A stretch of DNA of 64,000 nt from Vitellaria paradoxa (lineage: Eukaryota > Streptophyta > Magnoliopsida > Ericales > Sapotaceae): contig CM034244.1 of the NCBI GenBank assembly GCA_019916065.1, positions 37,042,377 through 37,106,376 on the forward strand, read 5' to 3'. Positions 63,481 through 64,000 of the stretch are shown one piece after another; positions within the stretch are counted from its first letter, which is position 1; each line of letters begins with the position of its first letter. Made by a program: the position numbers and the translations under genes. A model generated the notes under the pieces. That model was not told the DNA's origin. It did no database searches and was given only the letters and a program-made list of their open reading frames with translations.

Positions 63481-64000
63481 AAAAAAAGAAGGTAGAAGCT
63501 AACACTGAAACCATACACAGCCTAGCGTGTCTCGTATGTTCAAAGGCCACTTTAGCCGTGTCCCGCGCCTGCTAATTGAGAGTAATGCACACTTCCACTT
63601 CCACTTCTCGGGACTGTACTACCAGATAGTTCATCAAGATTCTGCTTAGTAAGCTAACGAGTTACCCATAATTTTTTTTTTTTTTTTTTTTTTTACAATA
63701 GTTAAATTTACTGTTTTACATTTCAATTTTTTTAAAACTATAAAGGACAAAAATATCAATAAATAAAAAAAAATCAAAAACTAATTACTAAAAAAATAGC
63801 TTTCTTCCATTCTTAAATGCAAAAAAAAAAGTAAATTTTTTTCCTTCTTAAATGTAAAAAAAAAATTAACTTTTTTCCTTCTCAAATGTTAAAAAAAAAA
63901 AGAAAAAAAAACATTTCTTTCCTCCCAAACTAAACCTAAGGGAGTAGTTGGCTATGAGCTTGCCTGAGACTAGTTATTTTTGATGAAGGTAGCAGATAAT
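63481..64000. other. Spacer at the right edge
   Basis: No gene. A T run at 63671-63694 and three similar A-run phrases (AAATG(C/T)(A/T)AAAAAAAAA... at 63813, 63849 and 63885, each followed by TTTTTTCCTTCT) make a short imperfect tandem repeat. Confidence 0.45.

Overview
This is nuclear DNA from a flowering plant, very AT-rich and dominated by transposons. The evidence is two dirigent-protein genes, a cluster of plant DUF716 (TMEM45-like) membrane-protein genes, a Cassandra-type 5S-bearing TRIM, MULE, CACTA, Helitron-like and hAT elements, tRNA-derived SINEs, many short MITEs and a decayed caulimovirid-like coat-protein region. The sequence alone does not fix the species. All calls were made by eye from sequence patterns; most boundaries are good to a few bases where a target-site duplication (TSD) is quoted, and otherwise to tens of bases.

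Region 1 (1-14.4 kb) is repeat-rich intergenic DNA. It holds a SINE on the minus strand, a broken endogenous pararetrovirus coat-protein region (2.3-3.7 kb) abutting a broken hAT-like transposase (3.7-6.2 kb, minus), a 2.7-kb solo LTR with a TTTTT TSD (7631-10338), a foldback MITE, a MITE with a CTGCAGTGAAAAA inverted repeat, and a LINE reverse-transcriptase remnant.

Region 2 (14.4-33 kb) is a DUF716 cluster. Two copies have intact reading frames (14564-15502 plus; 23189-24118 minus). One is broken by a single-base frameshift (31899-32842 minus). A fourth survives only as the last codons (about 21596-21700 minus). The flanks are duplicated: 16.6-21.7 kb is a paralogue of 30.4-32.0 kb that has been swollen by MITEs and by an unusual palindromic ACCGGT repeat array. 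A flank of the 23-kb copy is also found inverted at the left end of the window.

Region 3 (34.6-44.6 kb) is a nest of transposons. A Helitron-like repeat region (tandem 288-bp units, 3' hairpin plus CTGG at 44.58 kb) is interrupted by a 7.4-kb Mutator-like element (36804-44225) with long inverted repeats and a 9-bp TSD. The MULE carries a decayed MuDR-type transposase on the minus strand and, converging on it, a GRF zinc-finger gene. A 1.3-kb CACTA element with TSD GAC sits inside the transposase gene and itself contains a SINE.

Region 4 (45-64 kb) carries two same-strand dirigent genes (50567-51166 and 58529-59116), which are tandem paralogues with signal peptides. Between them lies a 3.34-kb Cassandra complex: six LTRs on the minus strand and three on the plus, with U5 ends facing outward on both sides and the whole flanked by an identical 5-bp TSD (GCATG). 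A young SINE with a 16-bp TSD follows. The remaining sequence is MITE-rich spacer.
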